Source: Diplonema japonicum
Lineage: Eukaryota > Euglenozoa > Diplonemea > Diplonemida > Diplonemidae
Direction of reading: 5' to 3'
Length of the DNA: 64,000 nt
Assembly: GCA_964019335.1 (NCBI GenBank)
Contig: OZ025725.1
Location: forward strand, 1 to 64,000
The position numbers and the translations under genes are program-made. The notes under the pieces are model-generated. The model was given only the letters and a program-made list of their open reading frames with translations. It had not been told where the DNA came from and ran no database searches. Shown here one piece after another: positions 20,552 through 30,665 of this stretch (position 1 is its first letter; the number at the start of each line of letters is the position of its first letter).

Positions 20552-21199
20552 CATAACTTTCAATCCCTATGTCCCTTTGGACCGCTAGACGGGCTGAGAG
20601 ATATGGCCGTTAATGTTTAATTGAAGGCTGGAACTCATCAGAGTAGAAGTGACGTATCCACTCATTCAAAGAAGGAGCGAAGGAAGAAAAAAAAGTAAAT
20701 TTATAGAATGATACCATCCACCATCACGGAGGCAATAATATCTGTGGGTGATTAATTGTTTATTCGGTTCTTCTTCGAGTTGTCCCCTCCCACGAACATT
20801 CTTCGCCTCCACGCCTTTTCAATTCCCGCACCGTCACACAAAATGAGTAGTGCCCCCCCCCCCCATTTTCTTTTCTTTTTGCCTCTTCTTAATCTTAAGC
20901 GCACTGACCTTTCCGTGTGTAAGAAGGAGGGGGGGGGAGAGAAAAAAATGAAATAAAACTACTTTTAAAAAAATGTTGATATTGCGGTAATTTATATTTT
21001 TATATGCTACATTTTTTTTTTTTTTTGGTTCCTTCCAGGTTGCATGCTTCGCGTGAGCAGTCTTTACAACTGGAAAAAAAAAAAAAGAAAAAAAAAGTAG
21101 ATTTTTTTTGATGATCACGGCATTAACTCACGACGAGTACACATAAGGGTTGTAGTAGGGAAACGAGACTGGCTGCATGTCATTACCCTCTACTGTTAG

Positions 21200-21457
21200 G
21201 TGAACGACAACTCTAGGCACGCCAAGAGGAACAGGGAAGCATTAATAGCCGACACTCTGCGTACCCTAGGGCTCCACAGCCATCCCATCACTGGGTACTC
21301 CACTCGACCGGTCTTCGCATCCCCGAAGGTCTCCCACCCTATCCTAGAGGAACAGTTACGAACTCATTGCATCCTCAACAACTCGCTAGTTGGTTTCACG
21401 CCCAAGCTGCTGAAAAGATACCACGACGGGCCTAAGGCACTACCACGACGGGCCTAA
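21200..21457 (+). other. Short unassigned ORF island
   Basis: About 85 codons are open in a compositionally normal stretch. The frame begins with GTG, with no in-frame ATG near the start. The middle contains GLHSHPITGYSTRPVF and LVGFTPKLLKRYHDG, and the end runs into the 22-bp tandem repeat. I do not recognise it. It may be a fragment of a retroelement or of a lost gene; nothing shows that it is expressed. Confidence 0.25.
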
Positions 21458-21516
21458 GGCACTACCACGACGGGCCTAAGGCACTACCACGACGGGCCTA
21501 GGGCACTACCACGACA
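21421..21516. repeat. 22-bp tandem repeat, about 4.4 copies
   Basis: The unit CCACGACGGGCCTAAGGCAC followed by TA starts at 21421, 21443, 21465 and 21487, with a partial fifth at 21509. Copies are nearly identical (one A/G change in the fourth), so the array is young. Confidence 0.9.
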
Positions 21517-22317
21517 GAAGGGATCAAACACTAGATGAGTTGATTGTCGTTAGGCGATCCTGTCACATACTGCAGGTTCCCTCAAAGACATCTTTTTTTC
21601 CTACTCTTTTTTTTTCTTTCTTTCTCTTATTCTAAGGGTTAAACTGTAATTACTATTCTATTTATGTTTCTTTCTTTTTTGTTTAGCCCCCCCCCCCCCC
21701 CCCCCACATATAACAGCGGAACAACCCCCTTTGTCCCGAAAACGAAAAGGAGAACTATAGAGGAGCCTTTCTCCCCCAGAAACCCCAACCACCCCAGTGC
21801 GAAGTGAAAAAGAAAAAAAAAAAAAAAAGAAAGAAGCAAAAAAAAAGATCTTTGGAGGTAAAAAAAAAAGGTCAGAAAGTCTCTACGCACGGAGGTTCCT
21901 GTGCCAGGTACCTTTCATCTGACTGATTGCCTGCTGCCTCCTAGCCAAAGGCAGCATCATAGATCAGGAAAATACTTAAAAAAAAAATATAAAAGACAGA
22001 TTGTTCCCTCTTTTCCTCCATGAGGGAGCGAAAAGGGGAAACGAACAAAAAAGAAAAAGAAAAAAAAAGGGGGGGATACTTAACAAGGGATGTAAACCAT
22101 ATATTCCTTTCCCCCCTCCTCTCTGCCCAACTGCTCACTTTTTTTTGTTTTCACATTTCCAGTAGAAATTACAGCAAGGGGGGGGGGGGGGGCACTGTAA
22201 AATTCAGCTTTTGGGAAATTATCAGGCCGATCATCTTCTGCTTGTGGCACTTCCAGGACTTTGTTTTTTTTTTTTTTTTTGGGCGTCCTGCCACATACCG
22301 CAGGTACCCTTAAATGT

Positions 22318-22324
<7 letters not shown>

Positions 22325-22354
<30 letters not shown>

Positions 22355-22400
22355 AATTCTATTGTCGAGAAGCAAATGGAGCGTCAAAACTAGTTTTTGC
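22325..22400. repeat. Relic of the ATTGTCGAGA dispersed repeat
   Basis: A T-run followed by AACAATTCTATTGTCGAGA and AAATGGAGCGTCAAAACTAG. This matches, with the middle deleted, the unit at 1075-1190, 3890-4000 and 9640-9745. The repeat family therefore extends outside the transposon block. Confidence 0.6.
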
Positions 22401-24530
22401 GGCTTTTTTATGACTATAAACAATGTTCTCTCCTTTTTTTTTTTTTTAAATTCTTCTTCCCCTTTGCTGTAACGAAGAAAGAAAATCGAAAAATTAAAAA
22501 AAAACCCCCAACAAAAAAAATAAAGAGAAAGAAGAAAATCTAAACTCTTGGTTACAAACCACCCCCCCCCCCCCCCCCCCTCTCCTTGCTTGATCCAAGC
22601 AGAGGCCTCTTTGTCCCTTTAAGTTAAGTTCTCCTGTCCTCTTGGGTGTGTTAATGAAGGGGGTGTGACGGTAAGAAGAAGAGAAGAATTGTTTCCGTTC
22701 TCCTTCAACAGGCCCACGGAGTGACAGCCCCCCCCCCCCCCCCCCCCCCCAAGGGGTCAAAGCTGTCCACAATTGCGACTTTTTCAATTAGAAAAAAAAA
22801 TAGCTGCAACTTCAAAAAAAGTCTTCTTTTTTGCCATGGTTGTGTACTATTGGTATAAGCCCAAGAAGACCGGGGTTGGGGGAAAAAAAGGGGGGGGGGG
22901 GACGGTCGGATTCTAGCCTAAATTTGAAACATTAGGTTGATTAGGCCGTTACACCTAATTCTGCCGAAGCCCGTTTTCTGAACACTGCCAGGACAAGGAT
23001 GTTAGAAGCTAATTACTCTTTTTCGAAATGGCCATCGCTTGTGTTCATTTTATCACACTTTTAAAGGACTTTTTGACCCCCCCCCCCCCGCTTTGTTATG
23101 TGGCGTGACTTTTCGTTTCAAAAAAAAAAAGAAAAGGAAAGGAAAATGGAGATAAAAAAGACCAGTGATGCCCTCACAGTATTCTTTTATCCTTTTTCTT
23201 TTAGAAGACAGTAAAATACCCCCCCCCCCCTCCCCCTCTAGTGTTTTTATTCTTGTTAAGAAATAGTAAGTTTCCAAAAAAATAATAAAGTGTCGGTTTG
23301 ATCACGTGTAATATAATTGGATTGGAATTTTTAAAACAAAAAAAAAAGATCAAAAAGTAGCCCCTTCCCCCTCACGTTTTGCTTAACCTTGTTTAGCTTG
23401 TTTAGGCTTTAAAAAAAAGAAACCCCCCAATCATAGTGGATTATATCATGACGAGAGATTCGCCCCCCCCCCCCCCCCCCCACTGTTTTTGAAAAGAAAG
23501 TGTGGGACTGCTACTTTGCTACAGGTGATCAATACTACTGAGAACGAAGGGAGGTTTTTTTTTTTTTTTTTTTTCTTTTTGCAACAAACGGTAGGTTGGG
23601 AACGGTTGGGAGTCGGGAGCGCTGATTGGCCAGTAGTTGTGTTGATAGCTCTCTCCCCCCCCCCCCCCCCCCCCCGTGAGAGCCAAATTGATGGGGTCTC
23701 TGTTGCTTGTTTTTTTGTTCTCTCTTTTTTTTTCTAAGTAAAAGAAAGGTACTCGTATATCTAGAGTACACACATTCCCTTCTATTCCCTTATGCACGGT
23801 TGATGTCCCCCCCCCCCCCCTTCCCCCCTCAATAACTTCACCCCCCTTTTTTTTCTTCCACACTGTGGTCTTTATATGGTTCGTGTTTGTTACTTCGATA
23901 TTCGTTTCTGGCACTTTGGTTTTCTTTTCTGAATTTCTTTTTATTTGAGGTCCCCACCACCACCGCCAAGTACCTTTGTCTGTCTATTGCCCACAAGGAG
24001 AAAGGAAGAAAGAAAATCACTTCTTCTTTCCCCTTGTGGTGATGGACGTGTACACACTATGTTATTCTCTCTCCCTCCTCTCCTTGCGCTTCATATCTTT
24101 AAAGTTATCATGGGATTGGGAATAGCCAAAAAAAAAAGTCCCCCCCCCAAACCCATAGCCTTGCTTTATTTAATAATATCACCTCCCCCTTATTAAAAAG
24201 AAGTTTTAAAGGTGTGCAAGCGTATTTAAAACAACAACCCCAGCTGCAAAAAAAAAAAAAAAGAAAAAAAAAAGAGAGATTACAGAATTTTCTAGTTCCC
24301 TCCAACTCCCCCCCCCCCCCCCCCCCCCCCTACTCCCTTTTTTATGCTTATGTTCTTTCCCCAATCTTTCCTCGTGCCCCCTTTTTTTAACTATGCTATC
24401 CTCACTACTCACCCTTTTCTCTCCCCACATTCTTTTTTTTTTTTTCCTTCTTTCCCCGTGTCGCAATAAAATTAAAAAAGAAAATCTCTAACTTAAACAC
24501 AGAGAGCAAGGGTAAGGAAAAACCCACCCC

Positions 24531-26280
24531 ATGAGCGGGGAAGGTGCCGAGCCTGATGAATCCATAGGCGGCGATGATGAATTTATTAAAGGATTGGAGG
24601 CGCGATTGAACAAGCTGAAGGAACCGACCAAGGGGCCTGCCCTCGAGATGAGAGTAGCGAGACTGAAGGGAGAGGTGCCAGAAGAGGACTTGTGGTCACG
24701 GCTCCAGCGGTTGAAGGGGGGCAACAAGAGTCTGGCCGATCCCAAGGTCACTGCGCAATACGACAAACCTGACACGCTTGACACCATGCAGGCAAAGGGT
24801 GCTACTGAGTTCGACCAGGTCTCGGACCTCCTAGGGCAGCTGCAGGCTTCACTTGAAATGGACAGACGGCACAATGCATCCCCCCCACCGCCTGCCTCGC
24901 CCTCCACCCCGTGTAGTACTTCCAGCTCTGACTCTGAGCCCCACCGCCACCCTAACCACCCTGTAGACTTCGATGAAGTCAGCAAGATCGCTAGCCTCTT
25001 CGGGTATAAGCAACCTAGCAGCCAAAAGCAGCAACCCACCGCCACAGACGCTGAGATAGCCGCTGTGCTGAAGGAAGTCATGCAGGACAGCGACGGGGAC
25101 GGGGACGGGATGTAAGTTACGTTTTTTCTTTCTTTCTTTCTTTCTTTCTTTTTTTTTTTTCTCTTCTTTTTTCTTCCGCTTTTCCCCCGCCCCTTTTAAT
25201 CCTTCGTTCAGGAGACAAGAGATGTGCGAACTGAACGTTGAGCCTGCGGAGGCGATCCCCCGCCCCTGCATCCACAACGACTGGGACGACGTGCGACAGC
25301 GCAAAGGTGTGAAGATGCTGCGGTGCAGAGATTGCAACGCGCAGTGGCGGTGGCCCCGTGGAGCACGGAGGGGCGACAAGGGGTTGGAACGATGCATAGA
25401 CTTCCTTAACGACCGGTGCGCAAAGGAAGGGCCCGAGTGCCCCTTACTACACATCAGGAGGTCGAAGAAGTCGTTGGAAGAGCGTGTCAAGCTGTTCGGG
25501 TCTGAGGTGCTGGACGGTGTGCCGCAGGACGACAGGAAGATAACCGCACTACGCGAGGCCTCCGAAACCTTGATGGAGAAGGTGGGCCAGCCGGAGGAGT
25601 ACCAAACAGAGGACGCGAACATCACAAACCTAAAGGAGCTGGCCTTCGAGGTGGCGAAGTCCGTGCTGGTGGTCGCGTCTTCGTCAGGCCCATCGACACC
25701 CAGGGGAACGGCGGGGGCGTATCATAAGAACGGACCGCCGCCTCCACAGGGAAGCAGGCGACGGGCAAACACACCACCCCCTGTCGAGTCGTGTGTCGTG
25801 GAACCAAAGAAGTCGTACACTGAGGTGCAAGGTGCCATGAAGCGCTTTGCATTGCAGCCTGCTGCGAAACTGTTCAACATCTTTGAAGGTGATGTGATCC
25901 GTGTCCTGTGGGAGGTCGAGACCTGCAGGAACAACACAATCGGGATGGTCCCGCGGCCAAGGGCCTCAACACCGTATATCAAGTTTTTGGGGAATTTCAC
26001 AACATTCGAGGAGTGCAAGGTGGCTGCGGAGAAAGGTAACTACTACTCCTTCACATGGCACTCCAGGCAGTGCCCACGCCCCCAGTGGCGTATGCAAGGC
26101 TATGCGCTTACCCACCCAAACCACAACTGCACTACAGCAGGTCTCACCATCGAGCACTACGACCCCCCGCTGTGCCAGGGCACTATCACAGCACGGCTCA
26201 TCATCACAACATCTAAGACCGCACGAGTTTTCGGTTCTTTTGCCGCTTTCTACGATTCTGTTATTGAAGCTACCCAGTAG
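24531..26280 (+). CDS. CCCH zinc-finger protein with N-terminal helical repeats (two exons)
   Basis: The exons are 24531-25111 and 25212-26280, joining in phase to give 549 aa. The N-terminus has two short helical motifs of the form LEARLNKLK and DLWSRLQRLKG, resembling the ESCRT-III/VPS4-linked motifs of ANCHR-type proteins. After an acidic Ser-rich linker, exon 2 encodes HNDWDDVRQRKGVKMLRCRDC, a protist-typical element with paired Cys. CIDFLNDRCAKEGPECPLLH follows at about 250-270 with C-x7-C-x6-C-x3-H spacing, a CCCH zinc finger suggesting RNA binding. A Pro-rich stretch precedes a C-terminal Cys-containing domain (FLGNFTTFEECKVAAEKG) that looks PAN/apple-like. Finding a PAN-like domain with a CCCH finger is unusual. 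No signal peptide is seen. Confidence 0.7.
25112..25211 (+). other. Conventional cis-intron (100 nt) in the CCCH gene
   Basis: The donor is GTAAGT, then a TTTC-rich pyrimidine interior and the acceptor CGTTCAG. Splicing restores one frame across the break (AT|G). It differs sharply from the poly(A)-cored introns elsewhere in the window and serves as a built-in control. Confidence 0.8.
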
Positions 26281-28539
26281 ATGGGAATAATAAGTTTATT
26301 AATTATGATATGATTCTTTGGGGGGGGGGGGGGGGGAGAGGGCTCACTGTTAGACACTCTTCACAGTGCCCTGTGGGGGAAGGGAAGAAAAAAAAATACT
26401 GTAAACCTCTTAATTACTTCTTTTCGGTGGAATAACAAAATATAAAAAAATGGGATCTGAATTTTTTTTGGGGGGGTGGCACCTTTTTCCAGAGGCGAAC
26501 CTTTCTTTTTTTTTGGGGACCAATGTTTCCAACCTCCCTGTGGTGGTTCCTGGTTATTGTGGTTTGGAGAAACACAAGCGAAAGGGAAACTCTCGTTCTG
26601 GAAATAGAAGGAGGGGGTGGGAAACCTGGCAAAGGGCAAAAAAAAAAAATTAAGAGGTTTACAGTAAACTCCCACGACAAACAAAAAAAATCTTAAACCT
26701 TCCCCCCCCCCCCCCCCCACCCCCCCCCTTCTTTTCTTTTCTTTTCTTTTCTTTTCTTTCCCCCCTTTTCCCTCCTTACAGGAGGGCACCGTGTGGTTAG
26801 AAAGAAACATGACCCGCTCATATCTCGTGTCCAAAGCGAATTCTTTTTTTTTTTTTTTTTTTTAAACGAGCAAGCGACTTGACATTGAAAGGCTGCCGAG
26901 GAGCACCTCCGTCTTAAAATCACACCTGCAAAGGTCAGATACTTTTGCAACTCGATATTTTTTACTTCGGACATCTTGGAGATTGGAGGGGTTAAAAAGG
27001 AAAAAAAAAAAAAAAAAAAAAAAAATGTGGAGAAACCATTCTCAGGGAGCGTTCAGTCGGTGTTCTAATTAAGGGGGAAAAAAAAAAAGAAACAAATGTG
27101 GAGGTAATTCTTTTTTTTTTTCTTTTTTCTTACTGTCACTAAGGCTTTGAACACTGAACCGGTAACGAGTAAATCAGTTTTGAGGTGATTTGTTTTTCTT
27201 CACCCTCCCCTCCTAGTCAGGCCCACACTATTTCCCATTATTCCCACCCCCTTTCCCTGCTTTGCTGTGTTTTGTTGGAGAGAGGAGAGTTCTGCCTGCA
27301 CAATCACCCTTCCCCCCCCCCTTTTTTTTTTCTTCGGAAAAATTAAGAGGTTTGCAGTACCACGCTTTTCATTTAATAGTGTAAAAAAAAAAAAAAAAAA
27401 GGAGAAACCAAAAAAAAAAAAAAAAAAAGAAACAGGTTGTCTTAGCCGGAAAAAAAAAAGAAAAGTAAACATTACCTAGCCCTTTTTTTGATTTCCCTTT
27501 CCCCCCCCTTTTTTTTTCCTTTTTCAAATTTTTGGTAAACTAAACAAAAAAAAAACAATTTGTGCACCAACCAATCTCCGTTCGGTATTTTTTACCGAGT
27601 TTGTTTTCAGGAGTTTGGATTCAGAGGAAGGGGGGGAGAGAAGATTACCGATGCCAACTTTATCTAGGTATGAAAGAAAAAGAAAAATATAAAAAAAAAA
27701 AAAAAAAAAAAAAGAGGAAAACAAAACGGTTTTCTTTTCCACGCACCTATAATCTTTTCAATTTCATCAGTAGGGGGGTGTGGATAATTGAAAAGAAATA
27801 AAAAAAGGGGGGAAAACAAAATAATTCGTTTCTCAAACCCATTTTCTCCCCCCCCCCCCCCGTACGGTGCATTTCAAAAACGTACTTTTGTTCCCTTCCT
27901 TCTGAAGTGACCTTACATTAAGCCCTTATTATATAAAAAGATATCACGGTGGGAAGTGAGGCTGGGATTTAAAAAAAAAAAGGGGGAAGTGCAAAAAAAG
28001 AAAAAAAGAAATTAAAAAAAAAAAAACCCCTTCTCCTGGCCTCAACTTTTCCCCTTTAATACCGACCTAATTAGAATTCGAAAGGTCCTTTGTTCTCTCT
28101 TTTTTTTTTTTTATTATATTTTATATCCCCTTCTATACCGTGAGGGGGAAAAAAAAAAAAAAAAGAAAAAAAAAACTAAAGCAATGTATCTTAGAATATT
28201 TCAGCAGGGGAAAAGAAAAAAAAAAGAGGGAAAATATACCTTTTCACACCCTTCGAGTACCCACCCATCGAATTTTCCTTTTTTTTTTTTCTCTTTTTTT
28301 TTTTCTCCTTTCTTCTTCCATCTGCCACCTTCCCTTTCCCACTGCGGCGTTGTTACACCCTCGCTTTTTTTTTTTTTCGATACATGTTTCACTGCTGCGT
28401 ACTCTATTTTGCCCCCCCCCCCCATTTTGTTCTTTCTTCTTCTATTACTACACATACTGCGCCGTAATGAATCTACCCCCTCAAAAAAAAAACCAGGCTG
28501 GTGGGCCTTGTGGTTCGGCTAGATCCTGGACCTCGGTGT
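26281..28539. other. Homopolymer-rich intergenic region
   Basis: About 2.3 kb of G14-16, A, T and C runs. The phrase TTAAGAGGTTTACAGTA and its complement recur (about 26398 and 26650; a variant near 27343), framing a loop of about 250 nt that could fold back. No gene is supported on either strand. Pyrimidine-rich sequence from about 28270 leads to AAACCAG at 28495 before the next gene. Confidence 0.55.
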
Positions 28540-29699
28540 ATGTCGGAAGGGGGAGGCAGCAACTTAAAGGAAGAAGGTATCTTGGTAGAGCCACTGCTAT
28601 TGGAAGAGGAGGAAGAAGGAAAGAAAATGTCAAGCATGACAAAGGAAGAGAGAGAGGCAACTAAGGCAAAGGTACTGGAGTGCGCGGCAGAGGACGAGGG
28701 AGCACCACTGATGACAGAACGGGACGAGACAGAGAGCGTAGGGGGCGACTCAACCGCAACACGGAGGAAGCGCAACAGGCTGTCCTTCCTAGGCGGCCGC
28801 CCTGCCAGCATCACTATCGACATACCTAAAGAAGAATCACCTCACTTTCAGCGTGCCACCACATATGACTCTACCGTAAAGAAGATCAACGAAGCTATCG
28901 AGAAGGGCAAGGACCCTGAACTCGTGGTTGCTGGTTCCAGCGGGTCTTACTGGGTCTTCCTAGGGGACGGCACCAAGGCGGGCATCTTCAAACCGAAGTC
29001 CGAGGAGCCATACGGCCCTGCAAACCCCAAATGGGCAAAGTGGTTCCATCGTGTTCTCTGCCCATGCTGCTTCGGGCGGTCGTGTCTCCTTCTCAACACC
29101 GGGTACGTCTCTGAGGCGGGTGCCTTTGCCATGGACTGTCTGCTGGACCTGCAGGTAGTCCCCCCGACGTCCATCATCAGGCTGTCTGCGAAGACGTTTA
29201 ACTACAACGCGATAGAAAAACGCCTTCCGAAGCGACCCACGAAAATAGGGTCCATGCAGCTGCTGGTGGAGTGCAACGGGGACGGGAAGAGCCTCAACGT
29301 GGACAGCCTCAACACCACGCAGAAGGTGGAGCTGCTGGACCAGTTCCAACGCCTTGTGATCCTTGACTACATGACACGGAACACGGACAGGGGGCTGGAC
29401 AACTGGCTGACGTATATCGATGGGGACACCGTTAGGATACACGCTATAGACAACGGACTGGCCTTCCCCTTCAAGGTAGAGAGAAAAAAGAAAAAAAAAA
29501 AAAACAAGAAAAAATAATTAACAACAGCACCCCGACAACTGGCGAACGTACCCACCCAGCTGGGCGTCACACACACTAGGGAAGAAACCCTTCACAAAGG
29601 CGATCAGGAGGCACGTCCTCAGACAGATCAAGAGCACCACGTGGCTGGCCAACTGCGAGCGACGGTTGAGGGAGATCATGTCCCTTGATGAGGTGTGGG

Positions 29700-29732
<33 letters not shown>

Positions 29733-29978
29733 AGATCTTTACGGAGTCTCGCTTCCAGGGGCAGATATCTGTCGTCCGAGGACAGAGGAGGAACCTCATT
29801 AAATGCATTGGTATGAAGGAAGGGGGGAAAAAAAAAGAAATGGGGCGCATAACACGCAACAGAGCGCGAAGCTTCAACGCCCGAAGAACTCTTTGCTATG
29901 CATCCACTATACATTGTTAAGAAGTCAAATGGTGAAGTGGGGTGGAAGACACACCTGCCTTGCTTTAGGTGCTGCTAA
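28540..29978 (+). CDS. PI4K2: Type II phosphatidylinositol 4-kinase (four exons)
   Basis: The exons are 28540-29475, 29528-29692, 29735-29810 and 29863-29978, giving 430 aa. It phosphorylates PI to PI4P on Golgi and endosomal membranes. Visible signatures are AGSSGSYW (G-loop), GIFKPKSEEPYG (ATP Lys), LCPCCFG (the palmitoylated Cys motif of the family), GYVSEAGAF, RNTDRGLDNWL (catalytic loop) and IDNGLAFP (metal-binding DNG). The spliced exon 2 then reads HPDNWRTYPPSWASHTLGKKPF, exactly the family's next block, which proves the first A-rich intron. The protein ends FRCC, a possible lipidation site. The N-terminal ~110 residues are acidic and disordered. The frame stays open to 28501 only through a GTG, so ATG 28540 is preferred. 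Confidence 0.9.
29476..29527 (+). other. A-rich cis-intron 1 of PI4K2 (52 nt)
   Basis: GTAGAG... with A-runs broken by a few G/C/T, ending AACAACAG. Removal restores the conserved PI4K block HPDNWRTYP in phase 0. No pyrimidine tract precedes the AG. Confidence 0.85.
29693..29734 (+). other. Poly(A)-cored cis-intron 2 of PI4K2 (42 nt)
   Basis: GTGTGGG followed by about 31 A and CCAG. Phase 0; the reading frame resumes as IFTESRFQGQ. Confidence 0.8.
29811..29862 (+). other. A/G-rich cis-intron 3 of PI4K2 (52 nt)
   Basis: GTATGAAGGAAGGGGGG, a run of A, then mixed sequence to GCAACAG. Phase 1. The last exon then ends at TAA 29978 after HPLYIVKKSNGEVGW. Confidence 0.7.
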
Positions 29979-30423
29979 TGACATGATAGCATTGCGTGTC
30001 ACACCTTCCCCTCCCACCCCCTCTTTTTTTTCGCTTGTAGTTTCAACCCCCTTTTTTTTTCTATTCTATTGTCCCTGATATCCCTCTACTTCCCTTTTTT
30101 TTTTCCCTCTTGCGTCGTGGTTTGTGTTATTTCTTATGTATTTGCGTCTTACTTTTTTTTCTTCTCCCCCCTTCCTCCTTCTTTCCTCGGGTAGAAGGAG
30201 GGGGAACAAAAAAAAAAGAATAGAAAAAATAAAAGGGAAAAAAAAGGGAAGAATATAAAATAGAAGAAGCAGGGGAAATAAAAAAAAAAGAAAGAAACGG
30301 AAGAACTGTTAAAAATTGTTTATCTCTTCCTTGCTGACGAGTATGATAAGCAGAAGAAGACAGACACAGAAGAGAGAGGAGGAATATATTGAAGAGTGTT
30401 AGGAGGGCCGTGCTACGCGAAAT

Positions 30424-30455
<32 letters not shown>

Positions 30456-30488
30456 TAAGTTCACTCAATGTTGTGAAGATATAAGTAA

Positions 30489-30541
<53 letters not shown>

Positions 30542-30665
30542 GCCATGAGGGAACCAGCCCTCTAGTATTTTTGTGTCTTCTCTTTCCTCTCTATGTGATG
30601 TCGAAGGTTCGTTTTCCCCAGCAGTGCAGAGAGGAAACAAAAAAAATATCATCATCAGGTTCCCA
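29979..30665. other. Intergenic region with A-runs and acceptor
   Basis: Pyrimidine-rich to about 30180, then A-rich with a run of about 46 A at 30493-30539. TCTTCTCTTTCCTCTCTA and CGTTTTCCCCAG (AG 30620-30621) follow, a strong acceptor 45 nt before ATG 30666. No gene is visible. Confidence 0.6.

Larger units (their letters stand above)
17595..24530. other. Gene desert of homopolymer-rich DNA with small islands
   Basis: About 6.9 kb hold no gene I can support. Most of it is alternating runs of T, C, A and G of 8-45 nt. Islands of ordinary composition occur at 17600-17790 (with the TGTCCCTAAGGGACA palindrome), 17826-17890 (tRNA-like), 17960-18200, 19300-19500 (hairpin), 21120-21560 (short ORF and 22-bp tandem repeat) and 22280-22400 (relic of a dispersed repeat). 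Open frames here are low-complexity Lys, Phe or Pro/Gly stretches. Confidence 0.6.

Noticed and set aside
24849-25625. 258-codon minus-strand frame opposite the CCCH gene
   Set aside because: It is the antisense shadow of a high-GC3 coding region and crosses the intron.
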